From assembly GCA_009692585.1 (NCBI GenBank), contig SHYX01000008.1, positions 58,431 through 122,430 on the forward strand: DNA of 64,000 nt, read 5' to 3'. The stretch is from Myxococcales bacterium (GTDB lineage: Bacteria; Myxococcota; UBA796; SXON01). A program made the position numbers and the translations under genes. The notes beneath the pieces are model-generated. The model was given only the letters and a program-made list of their open reading frames with translations. It searched no databases and had not been told where the DNA came from. Each line of letters starts with the position of its first letter. The stretch's first letter is position 1. This document shows, one piece after another, positions 8,030 through 17,221 of this stretch.

Positions 8030-9526
8030 GTGATCCGCATCTACAACACCCTGACCCGCACCACCGAACCCCTCGTCACCAACGAGCCCGGCAAGGTGGG
8101 GCTCTACGTCTGCGGGATGACCGTGTACGACTACTGCCACATCGGGCATGCCCGCGCGATGATGGCCTTCGACGTGGTGGTCCGCCACCTGCGCCGCCGC
8201 GGTCACGAGGTGAACTTCGTCCGCAACCACACCGACGTGGACGACAAGATCATCAACCGCGCGCGCGAAGCCGGCGTGCCGCCCCTCGAGCTCAGCGCGC
8301 ACTTCATCCGCGAACTGGACGCCGATCTCGACGCCGTCGGGCTGACCCGCCCCACCCTCGCGCCGCAGGTCAGCGAGCACATTCCCGAGGTCATCACCAT
8401 GATCGAGGCGCTCGTCCGCAAGGGCCACGCCTACGGTGCAGACAACGGTGACGTGTATTTCAGCATCGAGTCGTTTGCGGGGTACGGGAAACTGTCGGGC
8501 AAGCGCATCGACGACCTGCGCGAGGGCGCGCGCGTCGTGGTGGACACCAGCAAACGGCACCCGGGTGACTTCGCGCTGTGGAAGGCGGCGCCCAACGCGG
8601 GCGACCTCGGTTGGGAAGCACCGTTCGGTCGCGGGCGCCCCGGCTGGCACATCGAATGCTCGGCGATGGCGGCTCGGCATCTCGGCCAGAGCTTTGACAT
8701 CCACGGCGGCGGCATCGATCTGGTGTTTCCGCACCACGAAAACGAGATCGCCCAGTCGGAATGCGCCAGCGGTCACGCGCCCTTCGCGCGCACCTGGATG
8801 CACAACGGGCACCTCACCCTGATCGATGCCGCCGGCGATCCGGTCAAGATGTCGAAGTCCCTCGGCAACGTCGTCCAGATCCGCGACATCGTGGCGCGCG
8901 TCCCGGCCGAAGCGCTTCGGCTGATGTACGTCGGAACGCACTACCGCTCGCCATTGCCGTTTTCGGATGCCGGACTTGGCGATGCGCTCAGCGTGCTCGA
9001 TAGGGTGTACCTGGCACGGGAGACGGTGGACGAGGTCGTCGGGCGCGGCGTCAGCGCGCCCATGGACGAACTGCCCGAGACCGCCCGGGAGGCCAACCGT
9101 CTCGCCGCGGGCTTCGTCGAACGGTTCGACCAGTCCATGGACGACGATTTCAACAGCGCCGCCGCCATCGGGCACTTCTTCGAGCTGGTCCGGGCCATCA
9201 ACCGCTTCGGCAACGACCACAAGGCCCGCGCCCGCGGCGCCGACGCCCTGCGCCCCGCGCTGGCGGCGTTCGGTGCGGTGGCGGAGGTGTTCGGCATCGC
9301 GGCGCTGTCCCCGAACGCCTACTTCGACGAGGCGAAGGTCAAGCGCCTGCGCGCGCAGGGACGCAGCGTCGAGGCCGTGGACGCCCTGGTGGCCGATCGT
9401 GCCGCGGCGCGCGCGGCCAGGGAGTGGGCTCGCGCCGACGCCTTGCGGATCGAGTTGGACGCCCAGGGCATCGCGGTGATGGACGCGCCGAGCGGGAGCA
9501 CCTGGCGCGTCCGCGTGGACGCGTGA
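8030..9526 (+). CDS. cysS: Cysteine--tRNA ligase
   Basis: Class I synthetase charging tRNA-Cys. From GTG 8030 the protein is 498 residues. It shows Cys28 (first zinc ligand, YVCGMTVYD), HIGH at 37-40, the WHIECSAMA zinc and cysteine-binding segment, GGGIDLVFPHHENE, and KMSKS at 273-277. The frame is open upstream, but the GTG lies exactly at the conserved IRIYNTLTR N-terminus. The stop overlaps the start of rdgB (GTGA), so both are translated together. Confidence 0.97.
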   Translation: MIRIYNTLTRTTEPLVTNEPGKVGLYVCGMTVYDYCHIGHARAMMAFDVVVRHLRRRGHEVNFVRNHTDVDDKIINRAREAGVPPLELSAHFIRELDADLDAVGLTRPTLAPQVSEHIPEVITMIEALVRKGHAYGADNGDVYFSIESFAGYGKLSGKRIDDLREGARVVVDTSKRHPGDFALWKAAPNAGDLGWEAPFGRGRPGWHIECSAMAARHLGQSFDIHGGGIDLVFPHHENEIAQSECASGHAPFARTWMHNGHLTLIDAAGDPVKMSKSLGNVVQIRDIVARVPAEALRLMYVGTHYRSPLPFSDAGLGDALSVLDRVYLARETVDEVVGRGVSAPMDELPETAREANRLAAGFVERFDQSMDDDFNSAAAIGHFFELVRAINRFGNDHKARARGADALRPALAAFGAVAEVFGIAALSPNAYFDEAKVKRLRAQGRSVEAVDALVADRAAARAAREWARADALRIELDAQGIAVMDAPSGSTWRVRVDA

Positions 9527-10107
9527 TCCTCGCATCTCGCAACGCCCACAAGATCATCGAGCTCCGGCGGCTGGTGCCCTGGCTCGCCTGGCAGGCGCTT
9601 CCCGACGCCCTCGGCGATCCACCCGAGACCGGCCACACCTTCGTGGACAACGCGCTCCAGAAGGCGAGGTATGTCTTCGAGAAGACGGGCAATTGGGCGC
9701 TCGCGGACGACTCCGGGCTCGAGGTCGACGCCCTCGATGGCCGGCCCGGCGTCCACAGCAAACGTTTCAGCCCCGAGGCGCGGGACGACACCAACAATGC
9801 CCTGCTTCTGGAGCTGTTGGCGACCTGTCGTGACCGGCGCGCGCGCTATCGCTGCGTCATCGCTCTGGTCGGTCCCGGCGGCGAGGCGGTGGCGAACGGC
9901 GCCTGTGAGGGCCATATCGGCACGGCGGCCCGCGGAACGGGCGGTTTCGGCTACGACCCACTCTTCCTGCCCGTCGCGACCCCCGGCCGCACCATGGCCC
10001 AGCTGGACGCCGCCGGCAAGGACACGATCAGCCACCGCGGCGCCGCGATGGCGAAACTGCCCGGGCTGTTGGCTACCCTCGGCCTGAGCGCGACCGCCGG
10101 CGGGTGA
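9523..10107 (+). CDS. rdgB: XTP/dITP pyrophosphatase (RdgB/HAM1 family)
   Basis: Hydrolyses non-canonical purine NTPs such as dITP and XTP to monophosphates, protecting nucleic acids. The N-terminal substrate loop ASRNAHKIIEL is followed by DDSGLEVDALDGRPGVHS, with metal-binding acidic residues. GGFGYDPLFLP and the C-terminal ISHRGAAMA complete the signature; 194 residues is the normal length. The start is GTG 9523, overlapping the cysS stop, which puts ILASRN at the correct family N-terminus. Confidence 0.95.
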   Translation: MILASRNAHKIIELRRLVPWLAWQALPDALGDPPETGHTFVDNALQKARYVFEKTGNWALADDSGLEVDALDGRPGVHSKRFSPEARDDTNNALLLELLATCRDRRARYRCVIALVGPGGEAVANGACEGHIGTAARGTGGFGYDPLFLPVATPGRTMAQLDAAGKDTISHRGAAMAKLPGLLATLGLSATAGG

Positions 10108-10177
10108 GCGGGAGCCAAGATTTCGGGTCAGGGTGGGCGCGGCACGGCGAGCCCCATCGCCCCGACCGTGCTGGCCT

Positions 10178-10660
10178 TCAGGCGCCCCCGTCTCCGCACG
10201 CGTCCAACCCCCAGGTTATCGTCTCGCGGACTCGCTCGTTGGTCCGCCGCACCTTCACCGCCATGTCGGTGAGGAGCACCCCTGCGACATGGGCGAAGAG
10301 CGGCCGGTCGCTGACGAGCATGCGCCGGAAGCGGTCGCTGTCGAGCTCCAAGACCACGCCGTCCTCCTCCGCGATCACGGTGGCGCTCGCGCACTGTCCG
10401 TCGACCAGGTCGATCTCGCCGAGGTGATCGCCGGGGCCGACGCGCGCCACCAACGCCTCGGTCATGCCAGCGACCCCCTTGCAGACGACCACGCGTCCGC
10501 TAGCAACGACGTACAGCCGCGCGCCTTCCTCACCCTCCCTCAGGAGGACCTCGCCGATGCTCGTGGACCGCAACACGAACCACCCGGCGAGCTGCGCCAG
10601 CACGGGCTCGGGGAGCGTTCCGAACAGGACGCTGGCGCGCAACGCGGCGACGACGGTCAT
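10178..10660 (-). CDS. Cyclic nucleotide-binding domain protein
   Basis: 160-residue protein consisting of one cNMP-binding domain. ASVLFGTLPEPVLAQLAG leads into EVLLREGEEGARLYVVASGRVVV and the phosphate-binding cassette region GDHLGEIDLVDGQCASATVIAEEDG, followed by helices B and C. There is no DNA-binding or effector domain, so it is probably a sensor subunit or regulates a partner. The usual cassette Arg (RxA) is replaced by Cys-Ala, so ligand binding is uncertain. Its ATG overlaps the stop of a paralogous gene (TGATG). Confidence 0.83.
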   Translation of the reverse strand: MTVVAALRASVLFGTLPEPVLAQLAGWFVLRSTSIGEVLLREGEEGARLYVVASGRVVVCKGVAGMTEALVARVGPGDHLGEIDLVDGQCASATVIAEEDGVVLELDSDRFRRMLVSDRPLFAHVAGVLLTDMAVKVRRTNERVRETITWGLDACGDGGA

Positions 10661-11160
10661 CAGCTCTCTCCAGGATCGAGGGCGGCGGATTCCAGCGACC
10701 AGCGCACCGCCTCGACGAGGCGGGCGTTGGCCATGCGCACCTTTCCGGCCATCGCGCGGAGCAGCGCCCACGCGACGTCGGGATCGCCGACCACGCCCTG
10801 GATGCCCGGACGCTCGACGCGCCACACGACGGTACGCTCTTCGGCGGTGACCGTCGCTGCCGCGGGTGCCGGGTCGAAGACGGAGAGCTCTCCGAACGAC
10901 GCTCCGGGTCCCAGCTCTGCCAGCACCGACTCGAGATCGCCGCGCACCGCCTGCGACACCGAAAGCTTGCCGTGCAGGACGATGTAGAGCGCGTCCTGCG
11001 GCTGCCCCTGCCAGACGACGACCTGGCCTGGGGAGCAGTTGAGCACCGTGGCGTGGGGCTCGATGGCGTCGAGGAGAGAAGCGTCCATCACCCGGGGATC
11101 GGATCGATGCCACCCAGCCATGAGGGCGGCCGGCAACGTGCGCGGGGGCGCCTTGGCCAT
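10660..11160 (-). CDS. Cyclic nucleotide-binding domain protein (paralogue)
   Basis: 166-residue protein with one cNMP-binding domain: LDAIEPHATVLNCSPGQVVVWQGQPQDALYIVLHGKLSV and GASFGELSVFDPAPAAATVTAEERTVV. As in its downstream neighbour, the cassette lacks the canonical R-A-A sequence (here AAA), hinting at altered or lost cyclic-nucleotide recognition. The ATG at 11160 is used; a later Met at 11088 is possible. The pair are the products of a tandem duplication or co-evolved subunits, divergent from the starch-degrading genes. Confidence 0.8.
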   Translation of the reverse strand: MAKAPPRTLPAALMAGWHRSDPRVMDASLLDAIEPHATVLNCSPGQVVVWQGQPQDALYIVLHGKLSVSQAVRGDLESVLAELGPGASFGELSVFDPAPAAATVTAEERTVVWRVERPGIQGVVGDPDVAWALLRAMAGKVRMANARLVEAVRWSLESAALDPGES

Positions 11161-11194
11161 TCCGTCCGGCCAGCGCGCGGGCTACGGTGGAGGA

Positions 11195-13573
11195 GTGCCC
11201 AGACCACTCTCGCTCCTCTGCTTGCTGACCCTCGGTGCTTGCTGCCAGGCGCCACCCCAGTGGACCGAGATCGCTCCGCTCACGGTCGGCTTCGGGGTCG
11301 ACGTCCCCCTGACGCTCAGCGACCATGCAACCGGCGACCATCTGACCTTTTCCGCCGAAGCCGAACCCGGAGTCACCATCAGCCAGGTGGGCGACGTCCT
11401 CCACGTCACCGGCGAGGAAGGCTTCGACGGCTACTCGACCATCCGACTCGCCGCCCTCGACCAGTGCGGGCAAGCGGTCGAAACCAGCGTCTCGGTCCGG
11501 GTCAGCGACCGGGAGCGCTCCAATGGCTGCCTGGTCTCGGTGAGCACCAAGAGCACGGCGGCGAGCGTGATGATCGCGGGCGACTTCAATCGCTGGTCCA
11601 GCAGCGAGACGCCGATGGAGAAACAGCCCGATGGGAGCTTCTCCGTCGACCTGACCCTGGCCCCCGGAGCCTACGCCTACAAGTTCGTCGAGGGCGGGGC
11701 GTGGCGCTGCGATGCCGAGGCCTCGATGGTCCAATGCAAGGACGGGCAGGAGTGGACGGGAGACTGCCCCTCGGGCGGCAACAGCTGCAACTCGCTGTTG
11801 GTGGTGCGCGAATGTGACACCACCGAGGTCACCACCACCCTCGTCGACATCGATCGCGCCGGTCGCTCCATCACCGTTTCCGGACGCGCCGACCGCCCGA
11901 TCAGCGAGGGCTGGGCCACCCTGGACGGCGAGACGATCTCCGGGTGGAGCGACCAGGAGTTCCACTACAACGCCAGCGGCCTTGCGGCGGGGCGACACAC
12001 CCTCCGATTTGGAGCGGACGACTCCGAGCCTGCCTATGTCCCGTTCTGGCTGGACGAGCGCGACTGGTCAACGGGGCTGCTCTACTTCGCCTTCGTCGAC
12101 CGTTTTGCCAACGGGGACCCCAACCTCGACGGAAGCGAACTGGCCGACGTGGACTATGAGGGCGGCGACTGGAAGGGCCTGCGGGAGCGCCTCCCCTATC
12201 TGGACGACCTCGGTGTGACCGCACTCTGGTTGACCGCGCCGGTCGACAACGCCGAGGGGGCCTTCGACGGGACCTGTGACACGACCTATTCCGGCTACCA
12301 CGGCTACTGGCCCGACGGCTCCGCGCTGGAGGAGCATTTCGGCGACGAGGCCGAGTTCCAGGCCCTGGTCGACGCTGCCCACGATTTGAACATGCGGGTT
12401 CTCGTCGATTGGGTGGCGAACCACGCGCATGAGGACCACGACGATTGGCAGACCCACCCCGAGTGGTTCAACGACCGCCTGATCTGCAGCGCCGACGAAG
12501 ACGGCGACGGTCAGCTCAACTGGGATCAGCGCCCCGAGACCTGCTGGTTCACCGGGTACCTGCCAGACTACGACTACACCCAGATCGAGCCGCTGACGAG
12601 GTCGGTCGACGCCGCCATCGACCTTGCCAAGACCTACCAACTGGATGGCTTCCGCATCGACGCCGTCAAACACATGCCCCACAGCGTCTTCGTGAACACC
12701 CAGGCGCGCATCCGTGCCGAAATCGAACACACCGACGCGGGTGGCACCGAAGACTTCCGAACCATCGGTGAGACCTTCGATGGTGCCGAGCGCATCGCCG
12801 GATACCTTGGCGAAAAGGAGCTGGACGCGCAATTCGACTTCCCGTTGTATTGGACCGTCCTGGCCACCTTCGCGCGGGACGAGGCGGGGCTCTCGGATGG
12901 TGCGGGCTCGCTGCAAGCAAGCATCGCGTCGTCCAACGCCGCGTATGGCGGCGCGGTGATGTCGACCTTCCTGGGCAATCACGATGTCTCCCGGTTCATC
13001 GCCCACGCCTCCGGCGAGGTCGCCGGCTTCGGGGGCGACAGCGTCTGTGTCGACGGCGGTGGCTTGCGCGCCCCGGACGTGGCACCCACGGGCAGCGACC
13101 CCTACGCGAGACTGCGCCTGGCCTGGAGTTTCCTGCTCACTTCGCCAGGGCTGCCCCTCGTCTACTATGGGGACGAGTATGGGCAGCCGGGCTACGCCGA
13201 TCCCGACAACCGGCAGTTCATGCGCTTTGACAACGAGTTGAGCGGCAACGAACGGGCCACCCTGGCGCATGTGCAAGCCCTCGGGTTGGCCCGTCGGGAG
13301 CATCCGGCCTTCTCGCGCGGCGAGACCGTCGACTGGTGGGAGGGCGAAGCCGACGTCTGGGCGTACGCCCGCGTCTACCAGGACGACCAGGTCCTGGTGC
13401 TGCTCAACCGCGCGGAGGGCGACCGCACCCTGGCGAACGGACTCGCCTTCGCGGGACTCCCCCAGGGCACTTGGCGCGATGTGCTGACCGGCGACAGCTT
13501 CGCGTCGGACGGTGACAGGCTCAGCGTCGCCATCCCCGGCCGGGGCTCGCGCGTGCTGGTGGTGCAGCCATGA
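11195..13573 (+). CDS. Lipoprotein alpha-amylase (GH13) with glycogen-binding-like domain
   Basis: Predicted surface or periplasmic lipoprotein cleaving alpha-1,4-glucans. From GTG 11195 (GGTGGAGG just upstream) the product is 792 residues. It has a signal peptide with lipobox LGAC (Cys16), a beta domain to about 105, and a CBM48/glycogen-binding-like module at about 110-175 (MIAGDFNRWSSSETPM, YAYKFVEGG). The GH13 barrel runs from about 285. Catalytic residues are Asp489 (GFRIDAVKH), Glu526 (IGETFDG) and Asp597 (FLGNHD). The DEDGDGQLNWDQ stretch is a probable Ca site. Its stop overlaps the glucoamylase start (ATGA). Exact product specificity is open. Confidence 0.92.
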   Translation: MPRPLSLLCLLTLGACCQAPPQWTEIAPLTVGFGVDVPLTLSDHATGDHLTFSAEAEPGVTISQVGDVLHVTGEEGFDGYSTIRLAALDQCGQAVETSVSVRVSDRERSNGCLVSVSTKSTAASVMIAGDFNRWSSSETPMEKQPDGSFSVDLTLAPGAYAYKFVEGGAWRCDAEASMVQCKDGQEWTGDCPSGGNSCNSLLVVRECDTTEVTTTLVDIDRAGRSITVSGRADRPISEGWATLDGETISGWSDQEFHYNASGLAAGRHTLRFGADDSEPAYVPFWLDERDWSTGLLYFAFVDRFANGDPNLDGSELADVDYEGGDWKGLRERLPYLDDLGVTALWLTAPVDNAEGAFDGTCDTTYSGYHGYWPDGSALEEHFGDEAEFQALVDAAHDLNMRVLVDWVANHAHEDHDDWQTHPEWFNDRLICSADEDGDGQLNWDQRPETCWFTGYLPDYDYTQIEPLTRSVDAAIDLAKTYQLDGFRIDAVKHMPHSVFVNTQARIRAEIEHTDAGGTEDFRTIGETFDGAERIAGYLGEKELDAQFDFPLYWTVLATFARDEAGLSDGAGSLQASIASSNAAYGGAVMSTFLGNHDVSRFIAHASGEVAGFGGDSVCVDGGGLRAPDVAPTGSDPYARLRLAWSFLLTSPGLPLVYYGDEYGQPGYADPDNRQFMRFDNELSGNERATLAHVQALGLARREHPAFSRGETVDWWEGEADVWAYARVYQDDQVLVLLNRAEGDRTLANGLAFAGLPQGTWRDVLTGDSFASDGDRLSVAIPGRGSRVLVVQP

Positions 13574-15690
13574 TGGGATTGCTGATCGCGTGCGCTTCGG
13601 CACCCGCCGTCGAACCCTTCTCCTCGTCGCAGACCCACGTGAGCGCCAACGGCTACGGGGTGCTGGTCTACGACGGCGACCGACTCTCGCACGGATGGAA
13701 CCACATCTATCAGAAGCTCACCACCAGCTCAACCTCGGTCGACATCCTGTACGACACCTACTTCGGGTACACGGATCTCGACGGCTCCGGGGGCTGGCTC
13801 CTCCAGCCCGAATCGGTGGGAACGCTTGGGGGTACCGGCATCATCGTGTCGTCCGAAACCCACGGCGACCTTGAGTTCACGCAGTACGCGTTTCTACCTA
13901 TGACCCTGGACGCGTGGGGCGTGGTCCAGGTCACGCGGGTGCGCAACACCAGCGAAACCAACACCGCCTCGCGCTTCCAACTGACGTCGCTGCACAATTG
14001 GAAGCCCGGTTCGGGCGAAACGGTGGCGAGCTATGACCACGACGAGGTCGTCGAGCGCGGCACGTCCATCGCGCTGTGGTACCGAGCGCCCGATGCCGAC
14101 GAAAACAGCTGCGAGCAGGTCTACACCACCGTCCTGGAGGGGCGGCGGATCGCCGGCGAGTGTGCGGGGTATTCATCCGACAACGTGGTCGGGTTCGGCT
14201 GGAGCATCCCTGCGCTCGGCCCGGGCGCCGAGTCGTGGCACGGGGTGTTCATCAGCCAGGACGCGAGCCCGGAGTACGGCGCCTACGCCGGGGGCCCGCA
14301 AGCGTGGCTCACCGAAGAGCTGGCATGGTGGGGCGCCTTCCACGAGCGAAGCCTGATCCCTGCCGGTATGAACGCGGACGAGACATCGGTGTATCAGCAC
14401 CAGCTCGCCCTCCTGGCCATGTCACAGGTCCGCGAGCCAGGGGCCCCCTACGGCCAGATTCCCGCCTCGCTCCCCGTCGCCGCGCCCGACGTAGACTTCC
14501 CCCACACCTGGAACATCACCTGGGTCCGGGACTCCTCCTATGCCACCGTGGCCCTCGCCAACGCCGGCTACGCCGCCGAAGCCGAAGCGTCGGTCCGCTT
14601 TCTCTTTCAGGAGGGAAAGGCTGGAAAGTACAAATCCTGGTTGGACAATACAAGCTACGGTGTGTCGGTGTGTCGGTTGTACGGCGACGGCTCGGAGTGG
14701 TCCGACGAAGATGCCACCGGCCCGAACATCGAGCTCGACAACTGGGGTCTGTACCTATGGGCGCTCGCCGAGACCGTCGCCGCCGTTGATACAGACAGCA
14801 CCCTGCTCGCCGATCTCGGCGCCCGCGCGCTCGACGAGGTCGCCGACCCGCTGGTGGCGATGGTCATTCCGGGCACCAACCTGATCCGCGCCGACAGCTC
14901 GATCTGGGAGCGGCACTGGTACGGGAACGAGAAGTCGTTCACCTACACCAGCGTCATGGCCGTGGCGGGACTGCGCGCCGCCGCCGACCTGGCCACGCAG
15001 CTCGCCGACCCCCGCGCGCAGGCGTACCTCGACACCGCCGACGCCATCGCGCTGGCAATCAGCACCCACCTCGTCGACGCCGATGGGGTGGTGGCCGGCA
15101 ATCTGACCGAGCTCAATGCGGGCTCGGGATACCTCGATGTCGCCTCTGCAGAAGCGTGGAATTTCGATATCCTCGATGCGCGCGGCGAGACCTTCGCGCC
15201 CACGATCGCCATGTGGGACACCTGGCTCGGCTCCCCGGCCAGCGTCGGCTACCGGCGTAACGACGACGGCAGCGCCTATGACGAGCAGGAATGGGCCTTC
15301 GCCGACCTGCGGGTGTCCACGGCCATGCGGCGCGCCTGCGAAGTGGACCGCGCGCGGCTGATCGAAGATTGGGTCACCGGGCAGGCCCTGGTCAACGGCC
15401 GCCAGATCCCCGAGCTCTACGACCCCGAAACCGGCAGCTACGAAGGCCCCACCCCAATGCTCGGCTTCGGAGCCGGTCTGTACCTGCTAGCGATGCAGGA
15501 GCGTGTGTTGGTGAGCGAGGGGTGCCCGGCGGAAACCATCCATCCCGACCCGGTGGACGACACCGCCAGTGACACATCGGAGCCGCCGAACGATACATGT
15601 GAATGTGTCAATGGGGGCACGTCGGCGGGGGTGCCGCCGCTGATTGCCCTCTGGTGGGTACGGCGGAGGGTCAGCTCCACGAAACGGTGA
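13570..15690 (+). CDS. Lipoprotein glucoamylase-like glycoside hydrolase (GH15)
   Basis: 706-residue exported enzyme expected to release glucose from maltodextrin ends. The N-terminus MMGLLIAC is a very short lipobox signal (Cys8). An N-terminal beta-sandwich (about 15-260) precedes the (alpha/alpha)6 barrel. WNITWVRDSSYATVAL marks the barrel entry, SIWERHW gives the likely acid Glu447, and YDEQEW the likely base (Glu572 or Glu574). A Thr/Asp/Ser-rich linker leads to CEC, a short hydrophobic stretch and RRR, resembling a MYXO-CTERM sorting tail. It is coupled to the upstream amylase by ATGA and overlaps the convergent amylase by 20 bp. Confidence 0.85.
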   Translation: MMGLLIACASAPAVEPFSSSQTHVSANGYGVLVYDGDRLSHGWNHIYQKLTTSSTSVDILYDTYFGYTDLDGSGGWLLQPESVGTLGGTGIIVSSETHGDLEFTQYAFLPMTLDAWGVVQVTRVRNTSETNTASRFQLTSLHNWKPGSGETVASYDHDEVVERGTSIALWYRAPDADENSCEQVYTTVLEGRRIAGECAGYSSDNVVGFGWSIPALGPGAESWHGVFISQDASPEYGAYAGGPQAWLTEELAWWGAFHERSLIPAGMNADETSVYQHQLALLAMSQVREPGAPYGQIPASLPVAAPDVDFPHTWNITWVRDSSYATVALANAGYAAEAEASVRFLFQEGKAGKYKSWLDNTSYGVSVCRLYGDGSEWSDEDATGPNIELDNWGLYLWALAETVAAVDTDSTLLADLGARALDEVADPLVAMVIPGTNLIRADSSIWERHWYGNEKSFTYTSVMAVAGLRAAADLATQLADPRAQAYLDTADAIALAISTHLVDADGVVAGNLTELNAGSGYLDVASAEAWNFDILDARGETFAPTIAMWDTWLGSPASVGYRRNDDGSAYDEQEWAFADLRVSTAMRRACEVDRARLIEDWVTGQALVNGRQIPELYDPETGSYEGPTPMLGFGAGLYLLAMQERVLVSEGCPAETIHPDPVDDTASDTSEPPNDTCECVNGGTSAGVPPLIALWWVRRRVSSTKR

Positions 15691-17221
15691 GGGTGCCACC
15701 ACCACCGAGTTTCCATTGGTTGGCTCCGGGGGACCAGGTCACGCCGCCGTCGGCGGAAACGATCACCAGCTTGAAGGTCTTCGCCGTGTCGTCCAGCCTC
15801 ACCCGGCCGGGCACGACGACCCCCGCTTCGGGACGCCAGTCGCCAAGCACCTCACACCCTCCGACCAATCGCACCTCTTCGCCCGGCCGAAGAGGTGGCA
15901 GGCCGGTGGCGCGCAGCAGGGTCCACCCCGAGGGAACCGGCTTGGCCCGTAGGCCCAGCGCGTTGGCGTCGAAGACCCGCGCCGACCCGGGCGGCACCGG
16001 CTCCGGCCACGCTCCTGTCAGCGGCGATGCCTTGCCGTTGTACACCACCCAACGCCGGTCGGCTCCGGACTCGCGCTCGATGATGAACCAATCGGCCCCC
16101 AGGGCGAGAGTGCGCGAAGTCCCCTCGCGCAGCGCCGCGGACTCCCGTCGCGCCCGCGCCAGCGCCGTCAACCGGCTCACCCGCTGAAGGTGGCCGACCT
16201 GCTCCGCAGGGCTCGACCAGGTCCACTTCATGTCGGCACGATTGTCGGGCTCCCCACCGCCACGAGCGCCCCATTCGGTGCCCCAGGTGATCATCGGCCG
16301 GCCACGGAGCGCAAAGAGCAGGTCGAGCGCCGTGTCCACCCTCCTGCCCGCGGCGTGACACGCCGTGGTGATACGCGGTGTATCGTGATTGTCGAGGAAG
16401 GTGATCCACGCGCTGTCGGTGTCCTGCCGCGTGCGATCGAGCACCGCCGGAATCGCGGCTGCCACCCCGCCGTCGCACACTACGTCACGCAGCGCGTAGT
16501 GAAGGGGGAAATCGAAGACGACGTCGAGGCCGGCATCGCGGCGGCTGTTCGCAACGGTCCGGACGTTGCCGTCGAAGACTTCGCCCCATAGCTCCAGGTT
16601 CGGCGCCTGCGCCCTCAACTCGTCACCGATGCGTCGCAGGAAGGCCGGGTCCATGTGTCGCACCGCGTCGAGACGAAGGGCCAGGGGGCGGACGCCGCGT
16701 AGCCACACGAGGGTGGAGCTAAGGAGCCAATCGTAGACTTCGGCCTTTTCCTGGGCCAGGTCGGGGAGGCCGTGTACCCGGTAGGTGACGACTTCGACAG
16801 GGTCGTCCCAGTTCCGGATGCCTCCGGTGTCGTGAAACCACCCCGGGCGCTCGGTGACCCAGGCGTGGTCCGGGGCGAGGTGGTTGTACACGAGGTCCAG
16901 AACCAGTCCGATGCCGGCGGCATCGGCGGCGGTGCCGAGACGAGCGAGATCGTCGGGCGTCCCGAAGCGGGGCTCCAGCTCGGCAAGGTTCTCCGTCCAA
17001 TATCCGTGAAAGGCACCGTGGCCGCCGAAGGGGGTGTCCCGCATCTTGGCGATCGGCCCCAGCCAGAGGGTGTCTACGCCCATCCGGCGGAGTTCGGGGA
17101 GGTGCTCGACCACCCCGGCCAGATCGCCGCCGTGAAAGGACTGGGGGTCGGCAAGCTCGATTGCACCGTCATTCCCGACGTCCCCGTTGGCGAATCGGTC
17201 CACCAGCAGGAAGTAGATCAC
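15671..17221 (-). CDS. Alpha-amylase family GH13 with C-terminal CBM20, no signal peptide
   Basis: 516 residues starting directly at the first barrel strand (IYFLLVDRFANGD). The catalytic triad is Asp185 (LRLDAVRH), Glu214 (GEVFDG) and Asp280 (FLDNHD). A CBM20-like starch-binding domain occupies about 430-516 (VLGDWRPEAG, then FKLVIVSADGG and TWSPGANQW). The start is GTG 17221, immediately after and in frame with the TGA of the preceding lipoprotein gene. There is no room for a signal peptide and no Shine-Dalgarno. It may be cytoplasmic, or exported as a readthrough extension of the lipoprotein. Last gene of the leftward starch operon. Confidence 0.88.
   Translation of the reverse strand: MIYFLLVDRFANGDVGNDGAIELADPQSFHGGDLAGVVEHLPELRRMGVDTLWLGPIAKMRDTPFGGHGAFHGYWTENLAELEPRFGTPDDLARLGTAADAAGIGLVLDLVYNHLAPDHAWVTERPGWFHDTGGIRNWDDPVEVVTYRVHGLPDLAQEKAEVYDWLLSSTLVWLRGVRPLALRLDAVRHMDPAFLRRIGDELRAQAPNLELWGEVFDGNVRTVANSRRDAGLDVVFDFPLHYALRDVVCDGGVAAAIPAVLDRTRQDTDSAWITFLDNHDTPRITTACHAAGRRVDTALDLLFALRGRPMITWGTEWGARGGGEPDNRADMKWTWSSPAEQVGHLQRVSRLTALARARRESAALREGTSRTLALGADWFIIERESGADRRWVVYNGKASPLTGAWPEPVPPGSARVFDANALGLRAKPVPSGWTLLRATGLPPLRPGEEVRLVGGCEVLGDWRPEAGVVVPGRVRLDDTAKTFKLVIVSADGGVTWSPGANQWKLGGGGTLTVSWS

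Noticed and set aside
8000..9535. 511-codon leftward frame opposite cysS
   Set aside because: Shadow of a complete cysteinyl-tRNA synthetase gene.
12068..13603. 511-codon leftward frame opposite the GH13 amylase
   Set aside because: Shadow of a gene with an intact catalytic triad; no domain in the antisense product.
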